Assembly (NCBI GenBank): GCA_964443225.1
Contig: CAYUCC010000023.1
Coordinates: 1-64,000, forward strand
Direction: 5' to 3'
Source: SSC4 sp964443225
GTDB lineage: Bacteria > Chloroflexota > Anaerolineae > SSC4 > Amarolineaceae
DNA: 64,000 bases
This document shows, piece after piece, positions 24,867-33,099 of this stretch. Under the pieces are notes generated by a model. It worked only from the letters and a program-made list of their open reading frames with translations, made no database searches and had not been told where the DNA came from. The position numbers and the translations under genes were made by a program. The stretch's first letter is position 1, and each line of letters opens with the position of its first letter.

Positions 24867-25814
24867 CTAACGCGGCACCTCCAGGCCCGCCAGGATGCGC
24901 CGCATGACCACATCCGGTGTGAGACCCTCGATTTCGGCTTCGGGGCGCAGGATGATGCGGTGCCGGAAGGCGGGCAGCACCATGGCCTTGACGTCATCGG
25001 GGGTGACGTAGCTGCGTCCCTGCAGCACGGCGTAGGTTTTGGCGGCCAGCAGGGTGGCAATACTCGCCCGTGGACTGCCGCCCAGCATCAGGTCGGGGCT
25101 GCGCCGTGAGCTGACGGCAATTTGGGTGACATACGCCATGATGCCGTCCTCCACGGTCACCGACTGGATTTCGGCACGCAGCGCCGCCAGTTCCTCGCGA
25201 TGGATTACCGCGGTGACGCCGGTAGACTCGAAACGGTGGGCGTCGAACCCATGGTGGTAACGGCGCAGCACCTCCTGCTCGGCTTCGACCGGCGGGTAGG
25301 TGACCAGGACCTTGAACATGAAGCGGTCGAGCTGTGCCTCGGGCAGCGGGTAGGTCCCTTCGTACTCGACCGGATTTTGGGTGGCCAGTACCATGAACGG
25401 ATCGTCGAGGCGGTAGGTCTCGCCTTCGATCGTGACCTGCCGTTCTTCCATCGCCTCCAGCAGGGACGATTGGGTTTTGGCCGGTGCGCGGTTGATTTCG
25501 TCACCCAGGATAATGCTGGCAAAAATGGGACCACGTTTGAGATAGAAGGTGCCGCGGTTGATGTCGAAGACCTGGGTGCCCGTGACATCACTGGGCATCA
25601 GGTCGGGGGTGAACTGGATACGATGGAAGCTGGCGTCGATCAGGCGCGCCAGGGTTTTGGCGATCAGGGTTTTGGCCGTGCCGGGCACCCCTTCGAGCAG
25701 GACGTGACCGCCGCTGAAGAAGGCAACCACGATCTGCTCGAACACGGCGTCCTGACCCACGATGACCTTGCCGGCCTCGGCCTTCATGCGTTGAAATACG
25801 TCAGCAAGTGGCAT
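24867..25814 (-). CDS. MoxR-family AAA+ ATPase
   Basis: 315 residues, with Walker A EGVPGTAKT (K48), Walker B IILGDEINRA and the MoxR sensor ATQNPVEYEGTYPLPEAQLDR (the motif runs past what is quoted in related proteins). MoxR ATPases act as chaperones that load metal or assemble vWA-domain partners. Here the partner is the DUF58 gene directly downstream. Its start codon shares one base with the upstream stop (TAATG), so it is translationally coupled to the DUF4350 gene. Length and motifs are typical. Confidence 0.95.
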   Translation of the reverse strand: MPLADVFQRMKAEAGKVIVGQDAVFEQIVVAFFSGGHVLLEGVPGTAKTLIAKTLARLIDASFHRIQFTPDLMPSDVTGTQVFDINRGTFYLKRGPIFASIILGDEINRAPAKTQSSLLEAMEERQVTIEGETYRLDDPFMVLATQNPVEYEGTYPLPEAQLDRFMFKVLVTYPPVEAEQEVLRRYHHGFDAHRFESTGVTAVIHREELAALRAEIQSVTVEDGIMAYVTQIAVSSRRSPDLMLGGSPRASIATLLAAKTYAVLQGRSYVTPDDVKAMVLPAFRHRIILRPEAEIEGLTPDVVMRRILAGLEVPR

Positions 25815-27007
25815 TACGTCTCCTTTGCCAGGTTATGTAGTATCTCGTCACTGCGGGCGACCCACTGCACCAGGGCGGCCTCATTCGAGCCGCCGCGCAG
25901 ACCGGCCAGCACCTCACGCAGTGCCGCCAGCGTATCGGGTGTGGGCGGGCGTTCGCTGGTCGCCAGGGCACGCACGAAATCGTCGTCCGCCAGATCGGGC
26001 GTCACCTGGTAGCGCGCACCCAGTGCGGCCTTGAACCGTTGGTGATGATGCGCCGCCACCATGGCGCGCTGATGAGCACGCCGCTGCAGGTTGGCCATCG
26101 CCGTGACGAACTCGGCCGCCTCGCGACGGCGATTCTCAGACTGGGGCGCCAGGGCAGGCCCGAGGCGCCGCCCTTGCCAGACGAGTGCGCCAAACAAGAC
26201 CACCGCGGCAAACAACAGCGCCCACCCGGTGGGTGTCCGGTAGAGCCAATCCTGCAGCGAGGAAAACGCCAGGTCCGCAGTCACGTCGGCCTGATGATAG
26301 GTGTCGAAGGCCACGCGACCGCCCGCCGGAACCCTGCGCACGAAGGCGGGCAAGAGATAACCCTGACCGCTGGTTGCGAGTTCCTCGTTGGTCAAGCTGT
26401 AGTCCTCACTGAGAAACCAGACGGTACCGGCGCCCAGCGGCATCACAGCCAGGGTCGGCTGCGCACCGGACGTCAGGACCGCCAGGGCGGTATCCAGCCC
26501 GGCGGTGCTCACGACGCCCGGCATCACGGTGTTGGTGATCGTGGCCGGGGCTTCGGGCAGCATCGGCAGCACCTGCTGGGCGTCGCGCAATCGCGAGCGC
26601 TGCGCAAAGTCGGGACTCAGATCGAAAGCCTGCATCAGGGCGCGGTCATTGTTATGCGTGCCCACCAGGACCAGCGTATTGCCCGCCTCCACCCACGCTT
26701 CGAGCGTTTGTGCATCGGCGTCACTGAACGACCGTGCGCCGGGATGGACGAACAACAGGCGGACGTCGTCGTCCAAGGCAAACCGGCGGCGGCCCGTGGT
26801 GGTGACGTCGTAACCATCCTCCTCCAGCCACAACCGCAGGGCCAGCAGCCCCTGCGGCTCGCCCGAATCGAGATCGTACGGTCGCGCCGGACGTTCGCGT
26901 TCCTGGATGGTCGCCAGCACCACGACCAGCACAGTAAAGAGGGCGATCGTCAACAGGGCATCGCCCCGCGTGTACAGCACCCGGCGCCAGGACGAACGTG
27001 CGCTCAT
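25814..27007 (-). CDS. DUF4350-domain membrane protein
   Basis: 397 residues. An N-terminal membrane helix (about 15-34) precedes a DUF4350 region (about 45-215) reading DSGEPQGLLALRLWLEEDGYDV and WVEAGNTLVLVG, and a second helix lies near 265-285 (TGWALLFAAVVLFGALVW), with a cytosolic tail. DUF4350 genes occur in MoxR/DUF58/DUF4129 clusters; biochemical role unknown. It overlaps the DUF4129 stop by 4 bp (ATGA) and the MoxR start by one base. Confidence 0.87.
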   Translation of the reverse strand: MSARSSWRRVLYTRGDALLTIALFTVLVVVLATIQERERPARPYDLDSGEPQGLLALRLWLEEDGYDVTTTGRRRFALDDDVRLLFVHPGARSFSDADAQTLEAWVEAGNTLVLVGTHNNDRALMQAFDLSPDFAQRSRLRDAQQVLPMLPEAPATITNTVMPGVVSTAGLDTALAVLTSGAQPTLAVMPLGAGTVWFLSEDYSLTNEELATSGQGYLLPAFVRRVPAGGRVAFDTYHQADVTADLAFSSLQDWLYRTPTGWALLFAAVVLFGALVWQGRRLGPALAPQSENRRREAAEFVTAMANLQRRAHQRAMVAAHHHQRFKAALGARYQVTPDLADDDFVRALATSERPPTPDTLAALREVLAGLRGGSNEAALVQWVARSDEILHNLAKET

Positions 27008-27996
27008 GGCTTCACCGCGGCACGGTCTTCGGTCTCGACCGGTTCCACCGTCGTCGTCAGCCGGTCCACTTCGGCGGCATAGGCTGCGTAGGTGTCCTGA
27101 TCGGGCTCGCGCACGCCGTACCAGATGCGGTCGAACGTATCGACTACCGGTGCCAGGTGACTGTGGGCGACCGATGCGGATGGCAGTTGGGCGAGAACCT
27201 CGCGGTTGGTCTGGCTGCGGTCGTAGCGCAGAACACCCACTTCGTCGAGGCGCAGCAGGGCGGCCAGGTAGAGCTGGCGCATGGCCTGGCGGTAGCTGCC
27301 GGCCTGGGCGAGCTCGGATGCCTGCTGCCGTGCCGCCGTCGCCGTCAACGGTTCGGCGGTCCCATCACCCTGACGTCGACGCTCCTCGGCGCTGGCGACG
27401 AAACTGCGCAGAAAGCCCTGCAGCCAATAGCTCACCAGGATGGCGATGACGAGCAACCCGGTTACGATCACGACCAAACCGACCGTACTGGCCACACCGA
27501 CCGGAAGACCCAAGAGGTCATCGGGCAGCAGGTCGGCCAGCCAGCGCAGGACGCGCGCGAGCAGACTGGGTGATTCGCCGCGCGCGGCAAACTGCGGACG
27601 CTCCAGAATCGCGCGCAGCCGCGCCAGGCGTACCGCCGTTTGATCGTTTTCGGCGGCGGCGAGCTGGTCACGCAGCAGGTTCAGGCGAGCCAGCGCGTCG
27701 GCGCTGAAGAGAGAAGCAGGCAGCGGAGACCGGACCTCGATCGTCTCACCGGATGGCAGTGTCACCGCGGTGATGGCGTCCAGCTCGCTGCGCGCCCGGT
27801 CCAGTGCACTGTCTATGGGCCCCGCCGACGGGCTTTCCAATTCCTGGATGATCCTATCCAGACGCAGGCGGTACTCGCGCAGGCTGATCGGTTCGCTGCC
27901 ATCCTGCGCGGCCGCTCGGTTTGCCAGGAGCAGCAAGGCCATCAGGGCGACAAGAACGATCCTCCAGGCGTGGTGTGGTGAATACGCGGGGCGCAT
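27004..27996 (-). CDS. DUF4129-domain exported membrane protein
   Basis: 330 residues. A signal peptide (RIVLVALMALLLLANRAAA) leads to a helical extracytoplasmic part. A single membrane helix (about 175-200, VGLVVIVTGLLVIAILVSYWL) precedes a cytosolic DUF4129 region (LYLAALLRLDEVGVLRYD and TFDRIWYG). I chose ATG 27996 because it begins the signal peptide; the frame runs further upstream into the neighbouring gene. It precedes DUF4350 with a 4-bp overlap. Some family members resemble transglutaminase-associated proteins, but no catalytic residues are visible here. Confidence 0.85.
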   Translation of the reverse strand: MRPAYSPHHAWRIVLVALMALLLLANRAAAQDGSEPISLREYRLRLDRIIQELESPSAGPIDSALDRARSELDAITAVTLPSGETIEVRSPLPASLFSADALARLNLLRDQLAAAENDQTAVRLARLRAILERPQFAARGESPSLLARVLRWLADLLPDDLLGLPVGVASTVGLVVIVTGLLVIAILVSYWLQGFLRSFVASAEERRRQGDGTAEPLTATAARQQASELAQAGSYRQAMRQLYLAALLRLDEVGVLRYDRSQTNREVLAQLPSASVAHSHLAPVVDTFDRIWYGVREPDQDTYAAYAAEVDRLTTTVEPVETEDRAAVKP

Positions 27997-28018
27997 CGGG
28001 TGTTCTCTGCTCCAAAAT

Positions 28019-29056
28019 TCAGCTGACCGGCGACGCCGGAGGTGGTGGGACGAAAACATCGGCGGTGGCGAGGGTACGTGCGGTCTCCGCCTCCATCTGG
28101 GCAATGCGCAGTGACAGATCGTAGCTCTCCTGGCGCACCCGCAGATCGTAATACAACAGCAAAACCGCCGCGACGGACAGCGGCTGCCATAGAATCAGAA
28201 ACACCGCACTCACCGCCGTCGAAAGCATGGTACCAAGCGCCAGGTTCTCGGGCAGGACAATGATGATGATCTGGCTGATGACCACGTTGGGCAGGTTGGT
28301 AATCACCAGGTTGAGCAAACCAAGCAAAACCAGGTAGCCGACACAGCGCCAGACATTGTTTTTCGTGAGACGCCAGCTGCGGCGCAGAGACTCGACTGCA
28401 CCCCAGGACTGGTCAACCATCCCAGGCACGGTCACGATCCAGCGTGCGCTCAGATACACCATCGGCACCAGGTACAGGGCGATCGCCACAGCGTACATCA
28501 CCAGCGTGAGTGTTATCAAACCGAGAACAGCAAGTTCGCTGCTGCTTTCGGCCATGCCAATGCTGGCAAACCAGGCCACGAACACACACATAATTGGCAG
28601 GATCACCGCCATAGCGACGCCCAACTGGGCCAACCACTGCACGATACTCATGCGGACGTAAGTCCAGAAACGCCGCGCCGCGATACGCAGCCCCTCGCCG
28701 ATGCTGATCGATCGCTGCTGCAGGCTGGCGATGTTGTGTGCCGTGAGCGCAAGCGAGGCAAAACCTTGCGCCAGGCTGTAGAGCAGCGTCGACACGAGAA
28801 GGATAGCCAGGTAAACCAGGGCGTCGACGAAAAAGTCGGTATCGTCAACGGGTGCGAACGACGCGGGGTCACCAAAGGCGAGAAAATTACCCGCTGCCGT
28901 GCTCGAAAAAAACCCGGTAACCAGTGCCACCGGCACAATCACCACCGCCGCGATGGCCAGCAGCGACCAGAAATGCGCACGGTACAAACGAAATGCACGA
29001 TCCAACAGGTCCCCCAAACCAAGTGGTCCCGGGATCGGCAGCGGTGTGATGGTCAT
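28019..29056 (-). CDS. Polytopic membrane protein, GPDPase-membrane-domain-like
   Basis: 345 residues with about six hydrophobic segments (35-58, 85-110, 140-170, 180-205, 245-270, 275-305). The N-terminus PGPLGLGDLLDRAFRLYRAHF is typical of membrane proteins in this MoxR cluster. The pattern resembles the membrane domain found fused to some glycerophosphodiester phosphodiesterases, but the catalytic domain is absent. ATG 29056 has AAAGGA 10 bases upstream. The first gene of the minus-strand cluster. The family call is tentative and function unknown. Confidence 0.7.
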   Translation of the reverse strand: MTITPLPIPGPLGLGDLLDRAFRLYRAHFWSLLAIAAVVIVPVALVTGFFSSTAAGNFLAFGDPASFAPVDDTDFFVDALVYLAILLVSTLLYSLAQGFASLALTAHNIASLQQRSISIGEGLRIAARRFWTYVRMSIVQWLAQLGVAMAVILPIMCVFVAWFASIGMAESSSELAVLGLITLTLVMYAVAIALYLVPMVYLSARWIVTVPGMVDQSWGAVESLRRSWRLTKNNVWRCVGYLVLLGLLNLVITNLPNVVISQIIIIVLPENLALGTMLSTAVSAVFLILWQPLSVAAVLLLYYDLRVRQESYDLSLRIAQMEAETARTLATADVFVPPPPASPVS

Positions 29057-29279
29057 GGGGCAGGTGTCCTTTCTTTTCACACGGGGGAAGCAGCGTCCGG
29101 CAGGTGAAACAGACCGACGGATTATGCCACAATACCCGCGGTGTGTCCAGAAACCCCCGCACCACCCCCGATTACCAGCAAATCGTAATGCCTAATATGT
29201 TCTTCATCAGTGCATCGCACCGCGCAATCTGCTAATCTCCGGTACGCTTCCACAATACAAATGAGCAGGAGGGACCGCG

Positions 29280-30323
29280 ATGAGCATCGAGGATGAACCA
29301 TTGGCGGACGCCAGGGATGAAAACGATGTGTGGACCTATCGCGGCTATCACTTGCGCGCCAGCGAATTCACCACGGCGATGGTGCACTTCTACCGCGGTG
29401 AGCTGTCGCGCTCGAATACATGGCGTCTACGCCTGGACACCACCACCAACTGGGCCGTGATTACGACGGGCGCGGCTCTCAGCCTGGCCTTTGGAGCCGA
29501 ACTGCTGCCCCATTTCATCCTGCTCATCGTACTGGCCATGGTGCTGCTCTTCTGGTGGATGGAATCACGCCGCTACCGGCATTACGAGCTGTGGGCCTAC
29601 CGCGTGCGCCTGATGGAAACCGATTTTTTTGCGGCGATGCTGATCCCGCCGTTTGCACCGGGTCCGCAGTGGGCAAACAAACTGACGGACAGTCTGCTGA
29701 CGCCGGAGTTTCCAATTACGATGTTGGAGGCGTTGGGCCGTCGTTTTCGTCGCAATTACCAGTGGATCATTCTGCTGCTGGTGGCCGCCTGGCTTTCGAA
29801 ATTGGCGGTCCACCCGGTGCCGGCCAGCGCCTGGGAGACGATCGTGGCGCGCGCTGCAATTGGGAGCATCCCGGGGCCCTTCGTCATTGGCGCCGTGCTC
29901 ATCGGTTCGCTGGTGCTGCTGCTCGCCGCCTGGATCACCGTGAACCTGCGGGAAACGACCAGCGAGGTCCTTCCGCACGGCGTACCCGGGTTGAACCTGG
30001 ATGGGGTCGGCTTGCCGGTGCAGCTGACACGGCGTGAGCGGTTGGCGATCATCATTACGCAGCATGGCCAGACCATGGCCGACAGCCTGATGGGAAATCT
30101 ACATCGGGGTGTCACCAGTCTGGAGGGCACCGGCTGTTTCACCGGCGAGACGCGCAACGTGCTGCTGTGTGCGATCACGCCGCAGCAGGTCAACGCCCTG
30201 CACAAACTGGTGAGCCAGGTCGATCCCAGTGCCTTCGTCATCATCAACCAGGCCCACGAAGTGATGGGCAAGGGTTTCGAGCCCCTGTCCAAAAAAGCAC
30301 CGCAGCCTGCTGGAGGGAAATAA
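29280..30323 (+). CDS. DUF2270-DUF2179 fusion membrane protein
   Basis: 347 residues. The N-terminal part (about 25-225) matches the DUF2270 pattern (MVHFYRGELSRSNTWRLRLD, then TTNWAV) with two pairs of membrane helices. The C-terminal 90 residues (about 250-340) match DUF2179, a small ligand-binding domain best known at the end of YitT proteins (LHRGVTSLEGTGCFTGETR and DPSAFVIINQAHEVMGKGF). AGGAGG precedes the ATG by 8 bases. It is followed after 4 bp by an unknown gene. A sensing role for the cytosolic tail is plausible but unproven. Confidence 0.85.
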   Translation: MSIEDEPLADARDENDVWTYRGYHLRASEFTTAMVHFYRGELSRSNTWRLRLDTTTNWAVITTGAALSLAFGAELLPHFILLIVLAMVLLFWWMESRRYRHYELWAYRVRLMETDFFAAMLIPPFAPGPQWANKLTDSLLTPEFPITMLEALGRRFRRNYQWIILLLVAAWLSKLAVHPVPASAWETIVARAAIGSIPGPFVIGAVLIGSLVLLLAAWITVNLRETTSEVLPHGVPGLNLDGVGLPVQLTRRERLAIIITQHGQTMADSLMGNLHRGVTSLEGTGCFTGETRNVLLCAITPQQVNALHKLVSQVDPSAFVIINQAHEVMGKGFEPLSKKAPQPAGGK

Positions 30324-30327
30324 ACCT

Positions 30328-31101
30328 ATGGGTGAGTCACGGGAAGCTCTGACGCGCATCCTGCACCAGGTCGCGCGCTACTTCACTACCGAGGTCGAAT
30401 GGGAATCTTTCGTGCAGCAGTCCCAGGCCGAAGAATTCCTGCGTTCCCTGGCTGCGGCTGGTGCCGATGACGAATCGTTGGAAAACGCGTGGGAAACCCT
30501 GCGCTTTTTCGCCTGGTACCTCGATCATCTGGATCGCGAAATTGGCGGTCTCGACGACGTGCAGCCCTATCATCTCAGCGAGCTGGTAACCGATTTTACC
30601 GACCGCAAGGTCCTGGGGCGCATCGGCCTGGCCGAACGGACCGCGATGGCCCGCCTGGTGCGCGATTTTTACGCCTTCCTGGCGTCTACACGCCAAATCT
30701 CGTCCGCCCAGGGGGAGCACATTGCCGCCGCGTACGACACCATGACGGCACAGCCTGGTCAGCTGATGCGGATCGAACGCCCCGAACCACGCGGCGGCGA
30801 GACGTTTTCGGCTGTGCTGGTGCAGGGTGTCGAAGTGCACTACACGTACAACGACTACTGGACCCTGCTCGTCTGTCTGCGCGACTTCGAAGGGCGGTGG
30901 GACCTCATGCGCGCCGCCGTGCCGGCCGTGGCCGACAGCCAGATCAAAACGGGGATCATCGATCGTCTGCAGGACCTGGAAGTGCGCCGCGTGGAGGGCC
31001 TGCGCAACCTGCTGGCCCTACGCCAACCGGCGCCGGCCGAAGTCCAGCGGGCGCGGCGCTTCTTCCGGCACGACCAGGTCGACACCACGGCGGCCTGGTA
31101 A
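30328..31101 (+). CDS. Unknown soluble helical protein
   Basis: 257 residues, mostly helical, with no signal peptide or membrane segment. I recognise no family. Features include acidic helices in the first 100 residues (AGADDESLENAWETLRFFAWYLDHL is the start of one) and a short beta-like stretch (EVHYTYNDYWTLLVCLRDF) near 170-190. GGAGGG precedes the ATG by 8 bases, and only 4 bp separate it from the DUF2270-DUF2179 gene, so the two are cotranscribed and probably act together. Its stop lies 5 bp from the convergent endonuclease IV stop. Confidence 0.7.
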   Translation: MGESREALTRILHQVARYFTTEVEWESFVQQSQAEEFLRSLAAAGADDESLENAWETLRFFAWYLDHLDREIGGLDDVQPYHLSELVTDFTDRKVLGRIGLAERTAMARLVRDFYAFLASTRQISSAQGEHIAAAYDTMTAQPGQLMRIERPEPRGGETFSAVLVQGVEVHYTYNDYWTLLVCLRDFEGRWDLMRAAVPAVADSQIKTGIIDRLQDLEVRRVEGLRNLLALRQPAPAEVQRARRFFRHDQVDTTAAW

Positions 31102-31106
31102 GTCGT

Positions 31107-31955
31107 TTACAGCAGGCTGCGCAGCAGGTTCAGATTGACCACGTCCTCGGCCATGTTGTCCTCCTTGGGTGTTTCCAGGATTTTGGGCACGGCAGCAAAA
31201 CGGGCGTCGGTCATGATCAGGCGAAACGGCTCGATACCAAGGAATCCCTCGCCGATGTGTGTGTGGCGATCGATGCGGCTGCCGCGGTCCTTTTTGGAAT
31301 CGTTGAGGTGAAACACGGCCAGGCGCGGCAGGCCAACCACCTGATCGAACTCGTCCCACAGGCGCAAATAACTGTCGCGATCGCGAAACTCATAGCCGCC
31401 GGTCAGGGCATGGCAGGTGTCGAAACAGACGCCAATCCGGCTGGGATCATCGACCGCCGCTATGATGGCCGCCAGGTGTTCGAAGCGGTAGCCGAGGTGA
31501 GCACCCTGGCCGGCTGTGTTCTCCAGCAGAGTCAATGTGCGCATGCCCGCCGTCGCGGCGTGCACGCGGTCGATGCCGCGTGCAATACGATCGATTCCCT
31601 CGGGTTCGCTGGTATTCATGTGCGAGCCTGGGTGGAACACAACCCCCAGGATCGCCAGCTGCTCGGCACGTTCCAGTTCAACCTGTAACGCATCGGCCGA
31701 TTTCGCCCACAATACCGGATCGGGAGATCCCAGGTTGATGAGGTACGAGGCATGCGCAACGACCGGCGTGATGCCGGTGGATTGGGCGAGGGCCTGGTAG
31801 CGTTCGATTTCCTGGGCTTCGAGCGGTTTGCTCTGCCATTGGTTTTGGTTGCGGGTAAAGATTTGCATACACCTACAGTCGATCGACTGACCTCGCTCGA
31901 AGGCTTTACTCACGCCGCCGGCAATCGACATATGCGCACCCAGTAGAACGGTCAC
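31107..31955 (-). CDS. nfo: Endonuclease IV (AP endonuclease)
   Basis: 282 residues from GTG 31955, which has GAGGAGG 5 bases upstream and gives the usual family length. Metal-ligand motifs of the endonuclease IV TIM barrel are all present: HASYLINL, HPGSHM, ENTAGQG, CFDTCHA, VFHLNDSKK and RHTHIGEG. It cleaves DNA at abasic sites in base-excision repair. It lies 109 bp downstream of the cobalamin adenosyltransferase gene on the same strand and may be transcribed separately. A longer frame upstream would overlap that gene and is not needed. Confidence 0.96.
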   Translation of the reverse strand: MTVLLGAHMSIAGGVSKAFERGQSIDCRCMQIFTRNQNQWQSKPLEAQEIERYQALAQSTGITPVVAHASYLINLGSPDPVLWAKSADALQVELERAEQLAILGVVFHPGSHMNTSEPEGIDRIARGIDRVHAATAGMRTLTLLENTAGQGAHLGYRFEHLAAIIAAVDDPSRIGVCFDTCHALTGGYEFRDRDSYLRLWDEFDQVVGLPRLAVFHLNDSKKDRGSRIDRHTHIGEGFLGIEPFRLIMTDARFAAVPKILETPKEDNMAEDVVNLNLLRSLL

Positions 31956-32064
31956 GTCCACCTCCTCATAGTGCTCTGTTAGGTTAGAATGTGTACCGAT
32001 CCTGCCGCTGGTCAAGCGCAAAATGGTACCAAAATCCAACCTTGCAGAGCACCGGTCCAATCGG

Positions 32065-32637
32065 CTATCCCAACCTGGCCAGCGTAAATGAAGAAACACC
32101 GGCCGCGCGGTCTTCCAAACGTGCCAGCAGGAACAAGAGACTGCTCAACCGGTTGAGGTAACGCACCGGTTCGTCGTTGCGCAGCTCGCCCTCGTGCAGC
32201 ATGCGCACGACCACGCGTTCGGCACGGCGCACGATGGTGCGCGCCAGTTCCAGGTTGGCCCCGGCCACGCTGTCACCGGCCACGATGAACGCCGGTGGCA
32301 GCTCGACTTCGTCCTCCATCTCGGCGATGAGTCCCTCCAGGCACTCGGTGCTGCGTGTGTGCAGCCAGGGTGGCCGGGTCGCAGCTTCGGGCAGCGTGGC
32401 CAGGTCGGCCATGAGGTTATAGAGATCACGCTGCACGCCCAGGATGATGTCCGCCGTGCGCGTGTCCCTGGCCGTCGCACGGGCAATCCCAAGCGCAGCC
32501 GATGCCTCGTCGACCGTGCCGTAGGCTTCGGGGCGCACGTTGTATTTCGGCACCCGATCACGACCCAGCAGGCCGGTATACCCCTCGTCACCCACGCCGG
32601 TGTACAGTTTTGTTTTTGGTTTGCTTTTTTCGTCCAT
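32065..32637 (-). CDS. ATP:cob(I)alamin adenosyltransferase (PduO/MMAB type)
   Basis: 190 residues with the PduO-type signatures KLYTGVGDEGYTGLLG (ATP loop), RRAERVVVRML and YLNRLSSLLFLLAR. The enzyme forms a trimer that makes adenosylcobalamin for B12-dependent enzymes. ATG 32637 has AAGGAG 9 bases upstream; the frame extends further up but into the DUF2231 gene. It is 13 bp after the DUF2231 gene, the last gene of a run that begins with the STAS/RsbW/SpoIIE genes. No cobalamin-dependent enzyme is visible in this window. Confidence 0.95.
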   Translation of the reverse strand: MDEKSKPKTKLYTGVGDEGYTGLLGRDRVPKYNVRPEAYGTVDEASAALGIARATARDTRTADIILGVQRDLYNLMADLATLPEAATRPPWLHTRSTECLEGLIAEMEDEVELPPAFIVAGDSVAGANLELARTIVRRAERVVVRMLHEGELRNDEPVRYLNRLSSLLFLLARLEDRAAGVSSFTLARLG

Positions 32638-32650
32638 GTGTCGTATCTCC

Positions 32651-33085
32651 TTACACCTGCCCAACGCCAAACAAATACGTGAGCTGGCCGCCCAACTCGC
32701 CGGCGACGAGCAGCCCCAGCAGGCCGGCCAGGAGCAGCCCAACGTAGAGCCACCGCCGGCGCGGGTCATCCATGATCGACCGCTGGCGAATCCGCAGGTA
32801 GATCGCCAGGCCGAATACGATCCAGGTCACCACAATCGCCGTGATGTGGTTGTTCGACACCACTCGCGCCGGAGAATCCATGGCGATGGCGTTCTGGTCG
32901 ATGAGTCCTGATATCACCGCCGGTACCACGGCGAGCCACCCCACCACCAGGCTGGCAAAGCCCGTACGCTCGAAAGAAAAACCGTGCCAATCCTGCCGGC
33001 GCCAGAGGTGCAGCAGCACCAGGAGCACGCCCGTCACCAGCAGCGCGATCGGAAAATGAACCAGGCGTGGATGGAGTGGCAGCAT
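32651..33085 (-). CDS. DUF2231 membrane protein
   Basis: 144 residues with four membrane helices and the family landmarks: HPRLVHFPIALL near the start and GGQLTYLFGVGQV at the end. Conserved His residues near the membrane (H6, H11 region) suggest heme or metal binding, which is an inference from the family. ATG 33085 is used; a GTG one codon earlier also works. It lies between the SpoIIE-type phosphatase (14 bp gap) and the adenosyltransferase (13 bp gap), all in one direction. Confidence 0.9.
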   Translation of the reverse strand: MLPLHPRLVHFPIALLVTGVLLVLLHLWRRQDWHGFSFERTGFASLVVGWLAVVPAVISGLIDQNAIAMDSPARVVSNNHITAIVVTWIVFGLAIYLRIRQRSIMDDPRRRWLYVGLLLAGLLGLLVAGELGGQLTYLFGVGQV

Positions 33086-33099
33086 CACGTGGGTCCCAT

